The position numbers and the translations under genes are program-made. Under the pieces are notes generated by a model, which saw nothing but the letters and a program-made list of their open reading frames with translations, was not told where the DNA came from and did not search any database. Shown piece after piece: positions 51,378-61,246 of a DNA stretch of 64,000 bases (position 1 is the first letter of the stretch; each line of letters opens with the position of its first letter). The stretch spans positions 1-64,000 of the forward strand of contig JADKJX010000009.1 of the NCBI GenBank assembly GCA_016720775.1, read 5' to 3'. This stretch comes from Chitinophagaceae bacterium (GTDB taxonomy: Bacteria; Bacteroidota; Bacteroidia; Chitinophagales; Chitinophagaceae).

Positions 51378-52037
51378 TCAACTGACAGCACTATTTAAAA
51401 AGCCGATCAACGGCTTCATTGCCTGGAATCTTTTTGCTACTTCTTTTGCAAAATTCCTATTCTGAACCTCGGCATCGGTGAAGGAACTGGTTATAATAAA
51501 ACTCTTCATCTTTATGTATGCAATGGCCGGGTTGCTGTCATCGTAATTCTTTGGCGGTCTTGTAAGTGATTCGCCTTGCAGTCCTTCACTGAATATTTTT
51601 TTGAAAGCTTTTCCCTCTACGATCTTTTTCCATTCGTTAAAACTATAATCAATTTCCTGGCGGATGCCCGCAAGCACGGCAGGCTCAGGCATCCAGATGC
51701 CACCAGCCGCAAAACTCTTACCCGGCTCAATGTGTAAATAATATCCGGCGCCAAGCCCCTTCTTACCGTCTTTATTGAAATAGGCTGCCATATTATTCTT
51801 GTATGGGTCTTTATTCCTGCTGAAACGAACATCCCTGTTTATGCGGAAGGTGCAGTTCTTTGCTTCCAGGTTTGCAATGGAAGGATCGAATGCGCCAATG
51901 CCCTTGATAACCTGTGCAACCATTAAAAGAAAATCTTCCTTTGATGCATCATATTGTTTTCGATTTTTGTCGAACCAGGCTTTGTCGTTATTCTTCTTAA
52001 GGTCCTTTAGGAATTTTAGTGTAGATGATTGCAGCAT
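51378..52037 (-). CDS. DUF2461 family protein
   Basis: About 219 residues from the ATG at 52037; the extra upstream codons look non-coding. It matches the DUF2461 (TIGR02453) family: FLKDLKKNNDKAWFDKNRKQY, FRINRDVRFSRNKDPYKNNM, GAGYYLHIEPGKSFAAGGIW. The biochemical role of this widespread family is not known to me. Stands alone. Confidence 0.9.
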   Translation of the reverse strand: MLQSSTLKFLKDLKKNNDKAWFDKNRKQYDASKEDFLLMVAQVIKGIGAFDPSIANLEAKNCTFRINRDVRFSRNKDPYKNNMAAYFNKDGKKGLGAGYYLHIEPGKSFAAGGIWMPEPAVLAGIRQEIDYSFNEWKKIVEGKAFKKIFSEGLQGESLTRPPKNYDDSNPAIAYIKMKSFIITSSFTDAEVQNRNFAKEVAKRFQAMKPLIGFLNSAVS

Positions 52038-52115
52038 TAATTTTTTTTTGGAGCAGCAATTTACGCAAAATAAAAAAGGGAACCGCATCAGCAATTCCCT
52101 TTTACAAGTTCCTGG

Positions 52116-52679
52116 TTATTTTATGCGACCCCAGTTCTCGCCGCTTCTTATACGGTATAAGGTCATTTCACTTACTTTGTACCGGGCAGCGAGCTGCTTA
52201 TATGTTATACTTCGCTTCGGGTCGTTCAGAATGCTCTTGATGGTTTTTACCTGGCTGGCGTTTAGTTTAAGTCCGACTGTTTTATTTGCCTGCTTTATTT
52301 TGTAAGCTATTTTTTCCGGGCTTTTCTGCTGGTGTGTGCTTACTGTATCCAAGGTGGCCCATTCCAGGTTCTTAAAATGATTGTCTTTCTTTTTATGATT
52401 GACGTGGATTACATATTTATACCTGTGAGATGTTTTTTTACAGAACAGCCTGGCCACTTCCCGGTGGATATAAATGGTGCCGTTACCGTTTTTAACATGA
52501 AGATTCAATGTGCGGTAGCCGGATGTTAAAGAACCACTGAGCAGCTTGCCGTCTTTTTCAACATCGGTATTATAACTTGCCGCCCGGCCATGCGAAGAAA
52601 CTGCATATTTTTTCCGGAACTGTTTATGGCCATTGAAGAGGATCTGTTTCCAGGTCTCGCCGGAATGTTTTTTAACCAT
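52116..52679 (-). CDS. NUMOD4/HNH endonuclease with helix-turn-helix
   Basis: A 187-residue free-standing homing-type endonuclease. NUMOD4 DNA-binding start (ETWKQILFNGHKQFRKKYAV), then HNH_3 core (VIHVNHKKKDNHFKNLEWAT) and a C-terminal HTH (ITYKQLAARYKVSEMTLYRI). Such genes are found in phages and inserted near conserved genes. It lies 83 bases downstream of ligA on the same strand. Confidence 0.88.
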   Translation of the reverse strand: MVKKHSGETWKQILFNGHKQFRKKYAVSSHGRAASYNTDVEKDGKLLSGSLTSGYRTLNLHVKNGNGTIYIHREVARLFCKKTSHRYKYVIHVNHKKKDNHFKNLEWATLDTVSTHQQKSPEKIAYKIKQANKTVGLKLNASQVKTIKSILNDPKRSITYKQLAARYKVSEMTLYRIRSGENWGRIK

Positions 52680-52762
52680 AACACGACGATTTAAAATGAT
52701 ACCGGGCCAGCCTGATAGCCCGTAATAATAAAGGCTCCTCTTAAATATAATACATTTTTTTT

Positions 52763-54880
52763 CTAACCAGGCAGCATTTTTAAGAATTCTTCTTCTGTGA
52801 TGATCTTAACCGTAGCCAGTTTTTTTGCCTTTTCTAATTTGCTTCCTGCATCTTCACCCACCACCAGGTAGTTCAGCTTGCTGCTTACTCCCGAAACAAT
52901 GCTGCCGCCATTTTTTTCCACCAATGCCTCGGCTTCACTTCTTTTTAATTTTGTCAGTGTGCCGGTAAATAAAAAGGACTGGCCACTGAGATTGCCGGCA
53001 GAAATCATCTCTTTCTTTTCATTCTTTAGCTGAACCCCAAGTTTTTCGAGTTGCAGCAATAGCCTAAGGTTATTTTTATTATGAAAGAAATCATATACGG
53101 TTTTACCAACTTTAACCCCCACGTCTTCCAGTTCCTTCAGCTGCTCTTCGGTAAAGTCAGCAAACTGCAGCAGGTGGTCAACGGCGTTGGCAAGTGTTTT
53201 AGCCGTGGTTTCACCTACATACCGGATGCCCAATGCATAAATAATGCGGTGCAACGGTTGTTTCTTCGAATCTTCAATGGCTTGTTGAAGCTTAGTAATT
53301 GATTTCTCCCCAAAGCCATCCAGCTTTTTTATTTCATCCCAGGGCAATGTATATACACCGGGGATGTCTTTTAAAAGTCCCAGTTCATAAAACTTGCGAA
53401 CGTTTGCTTCACCGAAACTCCGGATGTCCATTGCATCTTTACTTACAAAGTGAATGATGCCTTCCACGATCTGGGCCGGACAGGTTAAATTGATACAGCG
53501 CCATACCGCATCCTCCTCCGGCTTAAATAATTCACTGTTGCAAACAGGGCAATGAGTTGGAAATTTTATTTTCTTCTCATTCCCTTTTCTTAATTCGGTA
53601 AAAGATTTTACGATCTGCGGAATAACATCACCGCTGCGCTCAATAAGGATGGTGTCGCCAAGCTTCAGGTCTTTCTCTTTGATGTAATCTTCGTTATGAA
53701 TGGAGATGCTGCTTACGGTAACACCACCAACCTGCACCGGTTCAATTTTAGCAACGGGTGTTACAGCGCCGGTACGGCCAACCTGGAATTCAACGGCCAG
53801 TAATTTGCTGGTGCCCTGCCTTGCTTTGAATTTAAAAGCAACCGCCCAGCGTGGATGGTGTGATGTCATGCCCAACCTGTCCTGTAACTTCAGGTCGTTT
53901 ACTTTAATCACCATGCCGTCAATTTCATAACCAAGGTTGTCTCTTTCTTTTTCAAAATCATGTACCTGCTTTATTACGGCATCAATCCCCTTCAACACCT
54001 TCATTTCTTTTTTAGGACTGCGGAAGCCAAGGTTCCAAAGCATTTCCAGCATTCCTGAGTGGGTTATTGGTTGATCGTTTCCCGTTGTTCGTTCGGCTGC
54101 TTTACGGCCAACGATAAAACTGACATGGTAAAGGAATGCTTCCAGGTTCCTGCGGCTTACTTCAGCGGTGTCTTTTATTCTCAGCGATCCTGCTGCTGCA
54201 TTACGTGGGTTGGCAAGTGGCGGAATGCCTTCCTCGATCAGCGCATCATTATATGCCTTGAAATTATTTTTATTCATCAGCACTTCGCCCCGTATCTCTA
54301 CCTGTTCAATCCCATACTCACTGAATTTTGCAGAAAGCGGAACAGACCTTATCTGTTTAATGTTGGGTGTTATGTCATCACCTACTTCACCATCACCACG
54401 GGTGGCGCCACGGGAAAGAAGATCGTTCTCGTAAATAACCGAGATGCTTGCGCCATCAAATTTTGGTTCTACACAATACTCAATAATATCAAGGCCCGAT
54501 AACTCTCTCACTTTTCTGTCAAAGTCAAGGAGGTCATCGGCATTGTATGAATTGTCCAGCGAAAGCATGGGCACCAGGTGCTGCACTTTTGGAAAATCTT
54601 TTATCAATCCTTTGCCAACCCGTTGCGTAGGGGAATCTTTTGTAATACTGCCGGGGTTTTCTTTTTCAAATTTTTCCAGCAGCTTATATAATGAGTCGTA
54701 CTCAAAATCACTTACCAGCGGATCGTTCTGCACATAATACCGGTACTCATGAAAGCGAAGGCAGTCCCGTAACTCATCGATGTTCTTCTTATTTACATCA
54801 CCGTGTTTTGGATCTTTGGCAATAGAAAGCCAGCCCGTTGTTTTTTTTTGTAATTCTTTGGTTTGTCTGGAGTCGTACAT
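52763..54880 (-). CDS. ligA: NAD-dependent DNA ligase
   Basis: A 705-residue ligase: Ia domain, adenylation domain with the nucleotidyl Lys in CVEPKFDGASIS, OB fold, a four-Cys zinc finger (CPVCNSELF...CINLTCP), helix-hairpin-helix repeats (LDGFGEKSITKL) and a C-terminal BRCT domain (LSGQSFLFTGTLTKLKRSEA). It seals nicks in replication and repair. Complete. Confidence 0.96.
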   Translation of the reverse strand: MYDSRQTKELQKKTTGWLSIAKDPKHGDVNKKNIDELRDCLRFHEYRYYVQNDPLVSDFEYDSLYKLLEKFEKENPGSITKDSPTQRVGKGLIKDFPKVQHLVPMLSLDNSYNADDLLDFDRKVRELSGLDIIEYCVEPKFDGASISVIYENDLLSRGATRGDGEVGDDITPNIKQIRSVPLSAKFSEYGIEQVEIRGEVLMNKNNFKAYNDALIEEGIPPLANPRNAAAGSLRIKDTAEVSRRNLEAFLYHVSFIVGRKAAERTTGNDQPITHSGMLEMLWNLGFRSPKKEMKVLKGIDAVIKQVHDFEKERDNLGYEIDGMVIKVNDLKLQDRLGMTSHHPRWAVAFKFKARQGTSKLLAVEFQVGRTGAVTPVAKIEPVQVGGVTVSSISIHNEDYIKEKDLKLGDTILIERSGDVIPQIVKSFTELRKGNEKKIKFPTHCPVCNSELFKPEEDAVWRCINLTCPAQIVEGIIHFVSKDAMDIRSFGEANVRKFYELGLLKDIPGVYTLPWDEIKKLDGFGEKSITKLQQAIEDSKKQPLHRIIYALGIRYVGETTAKTLANAVDHLLQFADFTEEQLKELEDVGVKVGKTVYDFFHNKNNLRLLLQLEKLGVQLKNEKKEMISAGNLSGQSFLFTGTLTKLKRSEAEALVEKNGGSIVSGVSSKLNYLVVGEDAGSKLEKAKKLATVKIITEEEFLKMLPG

Positions 54881-54959
54881 AAAGGGAATATCTTCTTAAA
54901 GATAAAAAATTATCCTTCTGCATCCCGATATCTATGGGGACAGGATGTCTTTTGCCTCA

Positions 54960-56048
54960 TCAGGATGGTTTTACCTGCTGCAGGTATTCTTTCAAAACAA
55001 TTTTCAATTGTTTTTTTACAATGGTACCCATCGTATGGCAACGGGAAAAATCATGGGTGTTGAAATGTGCATTCAATTCTTCCCGCAGCGTTTTAATTTT
55101 ATAATTGTCGGATATTTCATCCTTTGCCATAATGTTGAGCAGCTCCAGCAACTGCCGGCGGCTGGCAAAAACCCGGTGTGCCATGGCCGTACGTTCTTCG
55201 GCCTGGTATTGTTCTATCACTTCCGGACTGAGGGTTTTTAAAACCAGTTCCACGTACTCAAAATTCTCCTTGTAAAATTGCGGCAGGTAAAGATTCTTTC
55301 TTCCTTCGTAACATTGCTGGTCAAAATCAATGGCACGGATGCGGTATTGGTAGTCTTCAATATCCGGTGTGATATCGATCACAAAATTATAACTCCGCAT
55401 ATCCCCCAGCAGCCGGGCAAAGCAACGTTCGTTGAATTTTACAAACTCTTTGGCGATGCGTATTTTGTTTGTCTCCGGCTCTTCCAAGTATTCTTCCAGG
55501 AAAATATCGCCGGGAATGCCGGGGATATGTTCTTCCACCAGCGTGTTCTTGTGGTATAAAAAAGTAATGCGGTTGGGCGTGAGCAAATGTTCCAGTTCTA
55601 ATCCGTAAATACGGGATGCATCTGCCGCCTTCACGTAATAATGATCGTAATTATCATTGATACGGTTGATGATGCGGATGCGGAAGGGCATGCTGTTGCC
55701 AAATTCACAAAAATCTATCCGCTCCACGTCCAGGTGATTGATGAAACTGAAATTGCCTTCCGTTTTTAACGCGGCATAAGTTTTTATCAGCCCTTCTTTT
55801 AAAAACTCCATTTCCTTCAGGTCGTACACGGCCGTTTCCCAATGGGTGAGTTTTCCTTTCTTATTCCGAAGCGCAGTGGTATGCCGGTAATTCAACAGGT
55901 CTTTGTAGGCAACCGGTAACACAACATCCCGGCCATACTGGTGCAGGTATTTTTGCAGGCGTTCATTCACCGGGAAGAGATCCTTCTTCATCAGCGGCTT
56001 ATCCGATTCATTTTTTATTTTGGCATTGATGATCTTATCGAACTGCAT
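54960..56048 (-). CDS. Hypothetical protein, possibly kinase-like fold
   Basis: A 362-residue soluble protein that I do not recognise. FARLLGDMRSYNFVIDITP followed by YRIRAIDFDQQCYEG resembles the catalytic-loop/metal-binding pair of atypical kinases (N...DFD). LVEEHIPGIPGDIFLEEYLEE lies where a hinge would be. No signal peptide. Divergent from the YtcJ-like gene with an 85-base gap. Confidence 0.6.
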   Translation of the reverse strand: MQFDKIINAKIKNESDKPLMKKDLFPVNERLQKYLHQYGRDVVLPVAYKDLLNYRHTTALRNKKGKLTHWETAVYDLKEMEFLKEGLIKTYAALKTEGNFSFINHLDVERIDFCEFGNSMPFRIRIINRINDNYDHYYVKAADASRIYGLELEHLLTPNRITFLYHKNTLVEEHIPGIPGDIFLEEYLEEPETNKIRIAKEFVKFNERCFARLLGDMRSYNFVIDITPDIEDYQYRIRAIDFDQQCYEGRKNLYLPQFYKENFEYVELVLKTLSPEVIEQYQAEERTAMAHRVFASRRQLLELLNIMAKDEISDNYKIKTLREELNAHFNTHDFSRCHTMGTIVKKQLKIVLKEYLQQVKPS

Positions 56049-56133
56049 GGGGTAAAGATACGCTTCAAAACGGGATGCCGGAGGCAGACTATCTTAATAT
56101 CATTTATCCTACTTTTGAAAAACAATCGATACG

Positions 56134-57666
56134 GTGAATGAAAAATTTTCTACAGCAGAAGCGATGGTGGTGAGGGACGGAAAGATCATTGCTACCGGAA
56201 CCAATGAAGACATATTGAAAGAATTTGAATCAGATGTGATGGAAGATGCGAAAGGCAAAACAATATTCCCCGGCTTTATTGATGCCCATGCGCATTTTGT
56301 AGGATATGGTTTCAGCCTGCAGCGGGTGAACCTGGTTGGAACCGGAAGCTGGGAAGAAGTATTGAGCCGGTGCAGTGAATTTGCAAAGGGATTACCGGCG
56401 GGGCAGTGGCTCACCGGCAGGGGGTGGGACCAGAATGACTGGGCGGTGGAAGAGTTTCCAACTAATGAAAAGCTGAATGAATTATTTCCCGATCGCCCGG
56501 TTCTTATAACAAGGATCGACGGCCATGCAGCCATTGCCAATCAAAAGGCACTGGATATTGCCGGGGTAAAGCCAGGGGATAAATTAACCGGCGGGGAGAT
56601 CGAGGTAAAGAACGGGAAACTCACCGGCATACTGGTGGATAATGCGGTGGACCTGGTTTCTGCTGAAATACCTGCTTCCAGCGATCAACAGGGAAAAGAA
56701 GCATTGATGCTTGCACAAAAGAATTGTTTTGCCACCGGCCTCACCGGTGTGCATGACTGCGGATTGGATTATGATGCCGTGGAAAAAATTCAAAAACTAC
56801 AGGAAAGCGGCGACCTGAAGATGCGGATGTATGTGATGTTAAGTGATAATAAAAAGAATTTTGAATGGGCTTTTACAAAAGGGAAAATTAGGACCCAACG
56901 CCTCACAGTTTGCGGATTTAAAGTGTATGCCGATGGGGCGCTTGGTTCAAGAGGCGCCTGCCTGCTGCAGCCATACAGTGATAAGCCGGATTGGTCTGGT
57001 TTTTTATTAAGTGCACCCGAACACTTTGATTCGGTTGCCAATATCATTTATCAAAAAGGATGGCAGATGTGTACGCATGCCATCGGCGACAGTGGCAACA
57101 GAACGATCTTGAAGATCTACGCTAAATATTTAAAGGGCAAAAACGACCTGCGCTGGCGCATTGAGCATTCGCAGGTGGTAAATGAAAATGATTTTAAGCT
57201 GTTTGGTGAGAATAGTATCATTCCTTCCGTGCAGCCAACACACGGCACCTCCGACATGTATTGGGCGGGAGATCGCCTGGGAGCAGAACGGGTAAAAGGA
57301 GCGTATGCTTACCAGCGATTATTAAAAGAAAATAACTGGATGCCGTTGGGCACCGATTTTCCGGTGGAAGACATCAGCCCTTTCAAAACATTTTTTGCAG
57401 CTGTAGTGCGGCAGGATGCAAAAGGTTTTCCAGCCGGTGGTTACCAGATGGAAAATGCATTAACGAGGGAACAAACCATCCGGGGGATGACGATCTGGGC
57501 CGCTAAAGCAGCTTTTGAAGAAAAGCAAAAAGGAAGTTTAGAGAAAGGGAAGTTTGCCGACTTCATCATACTTGATACCGACCTGATGAATTGCCCCAAT
57601 GCAGCTATTTTAAAAACAAAAGTGATCGCTACCTATGTGAATGGAGAAAGGCTTTATAAACAATAA
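56134..57666 (+). CDS. YtcJ-like amidohydrolase
   Basis: A 510-residue metal-dependent amidohydrolase. FIDAHAHFVGYG has the HxH ligands; CTHAIGDSGNR, EHSQVVNENDF and PLGTDFPVEDI supply further ligands. This is the YtcJ/AepA-like group. The frame begins at a GTG within a typical YTVNEKFSTAEAMVV start, so about 20 N-terminal residues seen in relatives (often with a signal peptide) seem to be missing. Substrate unknown. Confidence 0.85.
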   Translation: MNEKFSTAEAMVVRDGKIIATGTNEDILKEFESDVMEDAKGKTIFPGFIDAHAHFVGYGFSLQRVNLVGTGSWEEVLSRCSEFAKGLPAGQWLTGRGWDQNDWAVEEFPTNEKLNELFPDRPVLITRIDGHAAIANQKALDIAGVKPGDKLTGGEIEVKNGKLTGILVDNAVDLVSAEIPASSDQQGKEALMLAQKNCFATGLTGVHDCGLDYDAVEKIQKLQESGDLKMRMYVMLSDNKKNFEWAFTKGKIRTQRLTVCGFKVYADGALGSRGACLLQPYSDKPDWSGFLLSAPEHFDSVANIIYQKGWQMCTHAIGDSGNRTILKIYAKYLKGKNDLRWRIEHSQVVNENDFKLFGENSIIPSVQPTHGTSDMYWAGDRLGAERVKGAYAYQRLLKENNWMPLGTDFPVEDISPFKTFFAAVVRQDAKGFPAGGYQMENALTREQTIRGMTIWAAKAAFEEKQKGSLEKGKFADFIILDTDLMNCPNAAILKTKVIATYVNGERLYKQ

Positions 57667-57701
57667 AGTCTTTTTGCGTTCTTTGCGAAAAACTTTGTGT
57701 T

Positions 57702-57746
57702 CTTTGCGGTTAGCCCTTCGGCTTAGCTCAGGATAAACCGCAAAGC
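57702..57746. repeat. Hairpin repeat between convergent genes
   Basis: CTTTGCGGTT/AACCGCAAAG arms flank CCCTTCGGCTTAGCTCAGGA, a copy of the short TTCGRCT repeat also at 8252 and 15033. May act as a terminator for either gene. Confidence 0.5.
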
Positions 57747-57781
57747 TCGCAGAGAAGAACTGCAAAGTGCACAGAGGCAGA

Positions 57782-58429
57782 TCATACATTCACGATCCCG
57801 TTCCTGATCGCATACATTACCAGTCCCACCCTTGTCTTCACATGCAGCTTTTCAAAAAGCGCATCCCGGTAACCATCAATGGTGCGTGGGCTTACGAACA
57901 TTTTATCGGCAATCTCTTTATAAGTAAGTTCGGTGCAGGCGTGTTTTAAAAAATCGGTTTCCCGGTCGTTCAGGGGAACCAGGTTTTTCAATCCTTCCCC
58001 GTCGTCATCCATTTTATTGATGGCATGCATCAGTTTACCGCTTACGAGATCGCTGTAATAAAATCCTTTGGTCATTACGGCATCAATGGCTGCTTTCAGT
58101 TCAGAAGGTTCTGCGTCTTTAAGTATATAACCTTTGGCGCCGCACTTAAGCATGCGGATGATGGAAGTTTCGTTGTCGTACATGCTTAAGGCAAGAACTT
58201 TTACATCCGGGTGATTTTGTTTGAGCCACTGGGTAGTTTGAAAGCCGTCCATTTCGGGCATGTTGATGTCCATGAGAACAACATCGGGGAGGTTTTTCTT
58301 GTCTAATTTCTGCAGGAGCTCTTTTCCGTTATCGGCCTCAAATAAGACCGTATTGCCAAGGCTTTCCACCAACTGGGCAAGGCCAATGCGTAAAAGAGAA
58401 TGATCGTCTGCAAGAGCGATGGATGGCAT
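57782..58429 (-). CDS. NarL/FixJ-type response regulator
   Basis: A 215-residue regulator: receiver domain with VVLMDINMPEMDG (phospho-Asp) and a C-terminal LuxR HTH (LTYKEIADKMFVSPRTIDGYRDAL). It is the natural partner of the HisKA_3 sensor kinase about 2 kb away (60185-62966). It probably controls this locus or an envelope-stress regulon. Confidence 0.92.
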   Translation of the reverse strand: MPSIALADDHSLLRIGLAQLVESLGNTVLFEADNGKELLQKLDKKNLPDVVLMDINMPEMDGFQTTQWLKQNHPDVKVLALSMYDNETSIIRMLKCGAKGYILKDAEPSELKAAIDAVMTKGFYYSDLVSGKLMHAINKMDDDGEGLKNLVPLNDRETDFLKHACTELTYKEIADKMFVSPRTIDGYRDALFEKLHVKTRVGLVMYAIRNGIVNV

Positions 58430-58616
58430 GGCTGGGTTTCTGTCTTTGTGCTTGAAGAATGAAAATACGGAAAGAAATGGAAAAAGGGTGAAAACACGGT
58501 ATGAAAGTTTTGCCAGGGGAATTAGTTTTAGATAATTGAAGAAAGGCTTGGTTTTATGGAAGGGATGTTTTAAAATTACTGTGAAAATTATTTTTTAACT
58601 GGATAAATTTTAAATT

Positions 58617-58886
58617 ATGGCAGAAGTTATTATGTATGATTTTGTAAAGTTTAAAAAATTTTTAGATGAGAATGTCTTTAGTAAAGCAGTAAGAGACAAG
58701 CTAATAAAAGCTGGAACTACGTTTAGTAACGAAGAATATTCACTTACCAAACTCGGACCAGGTAAAATGCGGTCGGGCAGCCCCTCAATTTCGCTAACAA
58801 AAAGTGCAGATGGAAAACATAGCCTGACAAAAGCTGGAGAAACTCCGATTGATGTAGATAGCAAAGTTCCTCCTAAATTGGAGTAA
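58617..58886 (+). CDS. Small repeat-containing peptide, possible protease substrate
   Basis: An 89-residue peptide. The first half is a charged helix (YDFVKFKKFLDENVFSKAV, possibly from Met6); the second half has three imperfect repeats: SLTKLGPGK, SLTKSADGK, SLTKAGETP. No signal peptide and no known family. Its 3' end overlaps the C11 protease gene by 14 bases on the opposite strand. The leader-plus-core layout recalls a ribosomally made precursor peptide cut by a protease, but this is an inference. Confidence 0.6.
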   Translation: MAEVIMYDFVKFKKFLDENVFSKAVRDKLIKAGTTFSNEEYSLTKLGPGKMRSGSPSISLTKSADGKHSLTKAGETPIDVDSKVPPKLE

Positions 58887-60153
58887 TTAACTGGTCGAAT
58901 GTCTTTTTCTGTTGTTGAGATTTATACAGCATTATATTTCTTGAACGGATAAATCTATCCCAATTACTGCGCCCTAAAAAATAGTTGATATTATTTGAAT
59001 AATAATAAACGACTGATAAGCTGTTATAATACTCCTCGTCAATTTTTGGTAAGTAAATAGCAACTCCGTTATATTCGGTTATATGCTTAGATTCTTTGTA
59101 CACCCAGTTTTTTATGGGTGTTTTTTTAAGCATTGCTTTAAGTGACCTGATTCTGAATAATAAGAAATGATCAGTATCCGCAAATTTCTGCTCCACTGCA
59201 TCTAAAAAACCACATAAATCAACATAGTCAAAACTTGTATCAAAACTGTAAATTTTACTTCTTAGTTCAACAAGCCAATCAATGCTATAAAAATATTTTC
59301 TTAAAAGCCTTAAAACTATTTCATTAAGTTTAAGCAGAATTAATGGAAAATCATCCAGCGGGATTAAAAAAAAACTAAGATTGAGTATTTGTTCGGTTGA
59401 CATCAGATCAAGTATTTCTTCGGCGTTATGTTTGTAAATATTGAATACTGAAACCACACTATCAGTTGATTGGTTATCATAAATATTGATTATGTCAAGA
59501 ACAGGAACAATTGTTAAAAAATTCTCAGCCACATAGCTTTCAGTGCCCATTAAGAATTTTATCTTTTTTGAAAACAAATAACAATTGTCTATAAGCAAAG
59601 TGTTACATGTGTTAAACAGAGCAAATTCAAAATACATTCCTTTCACAAGATATATTGCCTTGCTGAGTTCATAATTCCAAAGGATATCGTATTGTTTATT
59701 ATGTCTGTTTTTTTTGAAATAACCGAAGTACGAATCTTGAGCATACTTAATTTCAAATGCTGAATGATTGATTTTTGTTGCGGGGTCAGATTTATCTTGA
59801 TTTATATCTTCTTTAAAAAACCCCAATCCCTGGCCATGCCCATGTACGATTAAGAAAAAAAGGCTATTACTATGTTTACCTTTTATGAAGTTTAAAGCTG
59901 AGTATAACCCTCTGGTAGATTTAAAATCAAAGTATTTATCAAGGACACAACGCATATTATTGCCAGGTACGCCGGCATTTTTTTCTAACTGAAAAAAATT
60001 ACACTCGTTTTTAGTGAAATCTTCATAGATTTTTAATAAATATACGTTGAGGCCCTCGTGCAAATTATATTGTTTTAAATCTTCATAAAACAGGCTTAAT
60101 GTATTACGGATTATTTTATCTTCATAAACTAATAGAATTACAACTTTTTGCAT
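58873..60153 (-). CDS. Clostripain-like (C11) cysteine protease
   Basis: A 426-residue caspase-fold protease of the C11 group. The catalytic His lies in FFLIVHGHGQGLGFF (His104) and the Cys in EFALFNTCNTLLI (Cys183), followed by KIKFLMGTESYVAEN, the usual C11 order. TEYNGVAIYLP near residue 375 matches the late C11 strand. No signal peptide. Strongly A/T-rich compared with the housekeeping genes. Its start is 31 bases from that of the divergent sensor kinase, so the two share a control region. Confidence 0.75.
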   Translation of the reverse strand: MQKVVILLVYEDKIIRNTLSLFYEDLKQYNLHEGLNVYLLKIYEDFTKNECNFFQLEKNAGVPGNNMRCVLDKYFDFKSTRGLYSALNFIKGKHSNSLFFLIVHGHGQGLGFFKEDINQDKSDPATKINHSAFEIKYAQDSYFGYFKKNRHNKQYDILWNYELSKAIYLVKGMYFEFALFNTCNTLLIDNCYLFSKKIKFLMGTESYVAENFLTIVPVLDIINIYDNQSTDSVVSVFNIYKHNAEEILDLMSTEQILNLSFFLIPLDDFPLILLKLNEIVLRLLRKYFYSIDWLVELRSKIYSFDTSFDYVDLCGFLDAVEQKFADTDHFLLFRIRSLKAMLKKTPIKNWVYKESKHITEYNGVAIYLPKIDEEYYNSLSVVYYYSNNINYFLGRSNWDRFIRSRNIMLYKSQQQKKTFDQLITPI

Positions 60154-60184
60154 GACCTTTTATAGGTTTAAATAAATTTTGTTT

Positions 60185-61246
60185 GTGATAAAGTTATTTT
60201 CAACAGTAAATTTTCTTTTTCTTTTCTATTTATGCTGTAATGGCCAAAACTATAATTATGTTGATGTAAAATATTTCCCTCAAGTACAAAATACGAATAT
60301 TTCATGTATTACATTGAATGGTAATTCAAAAACTTTGTTTTTCTGTACTCAATCCGGTGTTTTTGAATTTGATGGAATGCGGTGTAAAGAAATAAAGTTT
60401 GGAGTGGATGATAACAGGTTACTTGATTCAAGAAGTGTTCAAAAATTATACTCTTACGAAGGTGCTGGCTATCTATTTGCTTTAATTTCTAATGCAGGAT
60501 TGGCCATTTTAAATACCTCTGGAAAAAAAAGCTATTTCCAGACTTTAAGAATAAATGAGATAAGCAAACAAGACCAGTTTTTGGGAGTTGAAAAATATAA
60601 GGAAAACTATCTTGTTGCAACTTCAGGTGGGTTGTTTTTAATATCAGTGAAGTGGGATGAAAAGAAAAAAATGTTTGAGGCTATAATTATTGATAACTAC
60701 AAACAAGTAAAGCCAGAATTAGTAGCTAAAGTTACTAACAGCAGCTTTGCGATTTTGGAACGCAACAATACAATGACAAGATTTGCTATCACCTCCGGTG
60801 ATAAAATTAGTAAAGAACAAACCGTAGTTCTTCCGCTGTATACTAAAAATATTAAAGAGTATTTCACGCTAACGCATAAGGACGATATTTTTAATATAGG
60901 CACTAACCACGGCCTCTTTCAAATAGAAATCACCAATGGGGTGTCTAAGTTAAAGAACAATTATTTAGCCAATCAATCAATATATAGCATACTCCAAAAA
61001 AAAACAGGGAGCCTTACCATAGCCGCCAGTAATGGATTGTATGAGCTTAAAGCAACAGGCGAATTAATACAGATTAAAAATAATTCTACCGAAATAAACA
61101 ACGATATTTTATCTACTGTATATAATTTATATGACGATGGGAATAATACCTGGCTGGCTACACAAAGTGGGTTGGCTATGTGTACAGCAACTTACCGACA
61201 CCTTATTTTAAAATTATCAATACAAACAAACAAAACAAACCTCTAA
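60185..61246 (+). CDS. Two-component sensor kinase, piece 1: signal peptide and propeller
   Basis: A GTG at 60185 gives MIKLFSTVNFLFLFYLCCNG as signal peptide (a TTG lies 6 bases upstream). It is followed by blades of a periplasmic beta-propeller sensor (CITLNGNSKTLFFCTQSGVFEFDG, TWLATQSGLAM). Frame is lost near 61176, where a TG doublet (ATGTGTACAG) sits; dropping it restores AMYSNLPTPYFKI in piece 2. A/T-rich. Confidence 0.75.
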   Translation: MIKLFSTVNFLFLFYLCCNGQNYNYVDVKYFPQVQNTNISCITLNGNSKTLFFCTQSGVFEFDGMRCKEIKFGVDDNRLLDSRSVQKLYSYEGAGYLFALISNAGLAILNTSGKKSYFQTLRINEISKQDQFLGVEKYKENYLVATSGGLFLISVKWDEKKKMFEAIIIDNYKQVKPELVAKVTNSSFAILERNNTMTRFAITSGDKISKEQTVVLPLYTKNIKEYFTLTHKDDIFNIGTNHGLFQIEITNGVSKLKNNYLANQSIYSILQKKTGSLTIAASNGLYELKATGELIQIKNNSTEINNDILSTVYNLYDDGNNTWLATQSGLAMCTATYRHLILKLSIQTNKTNL

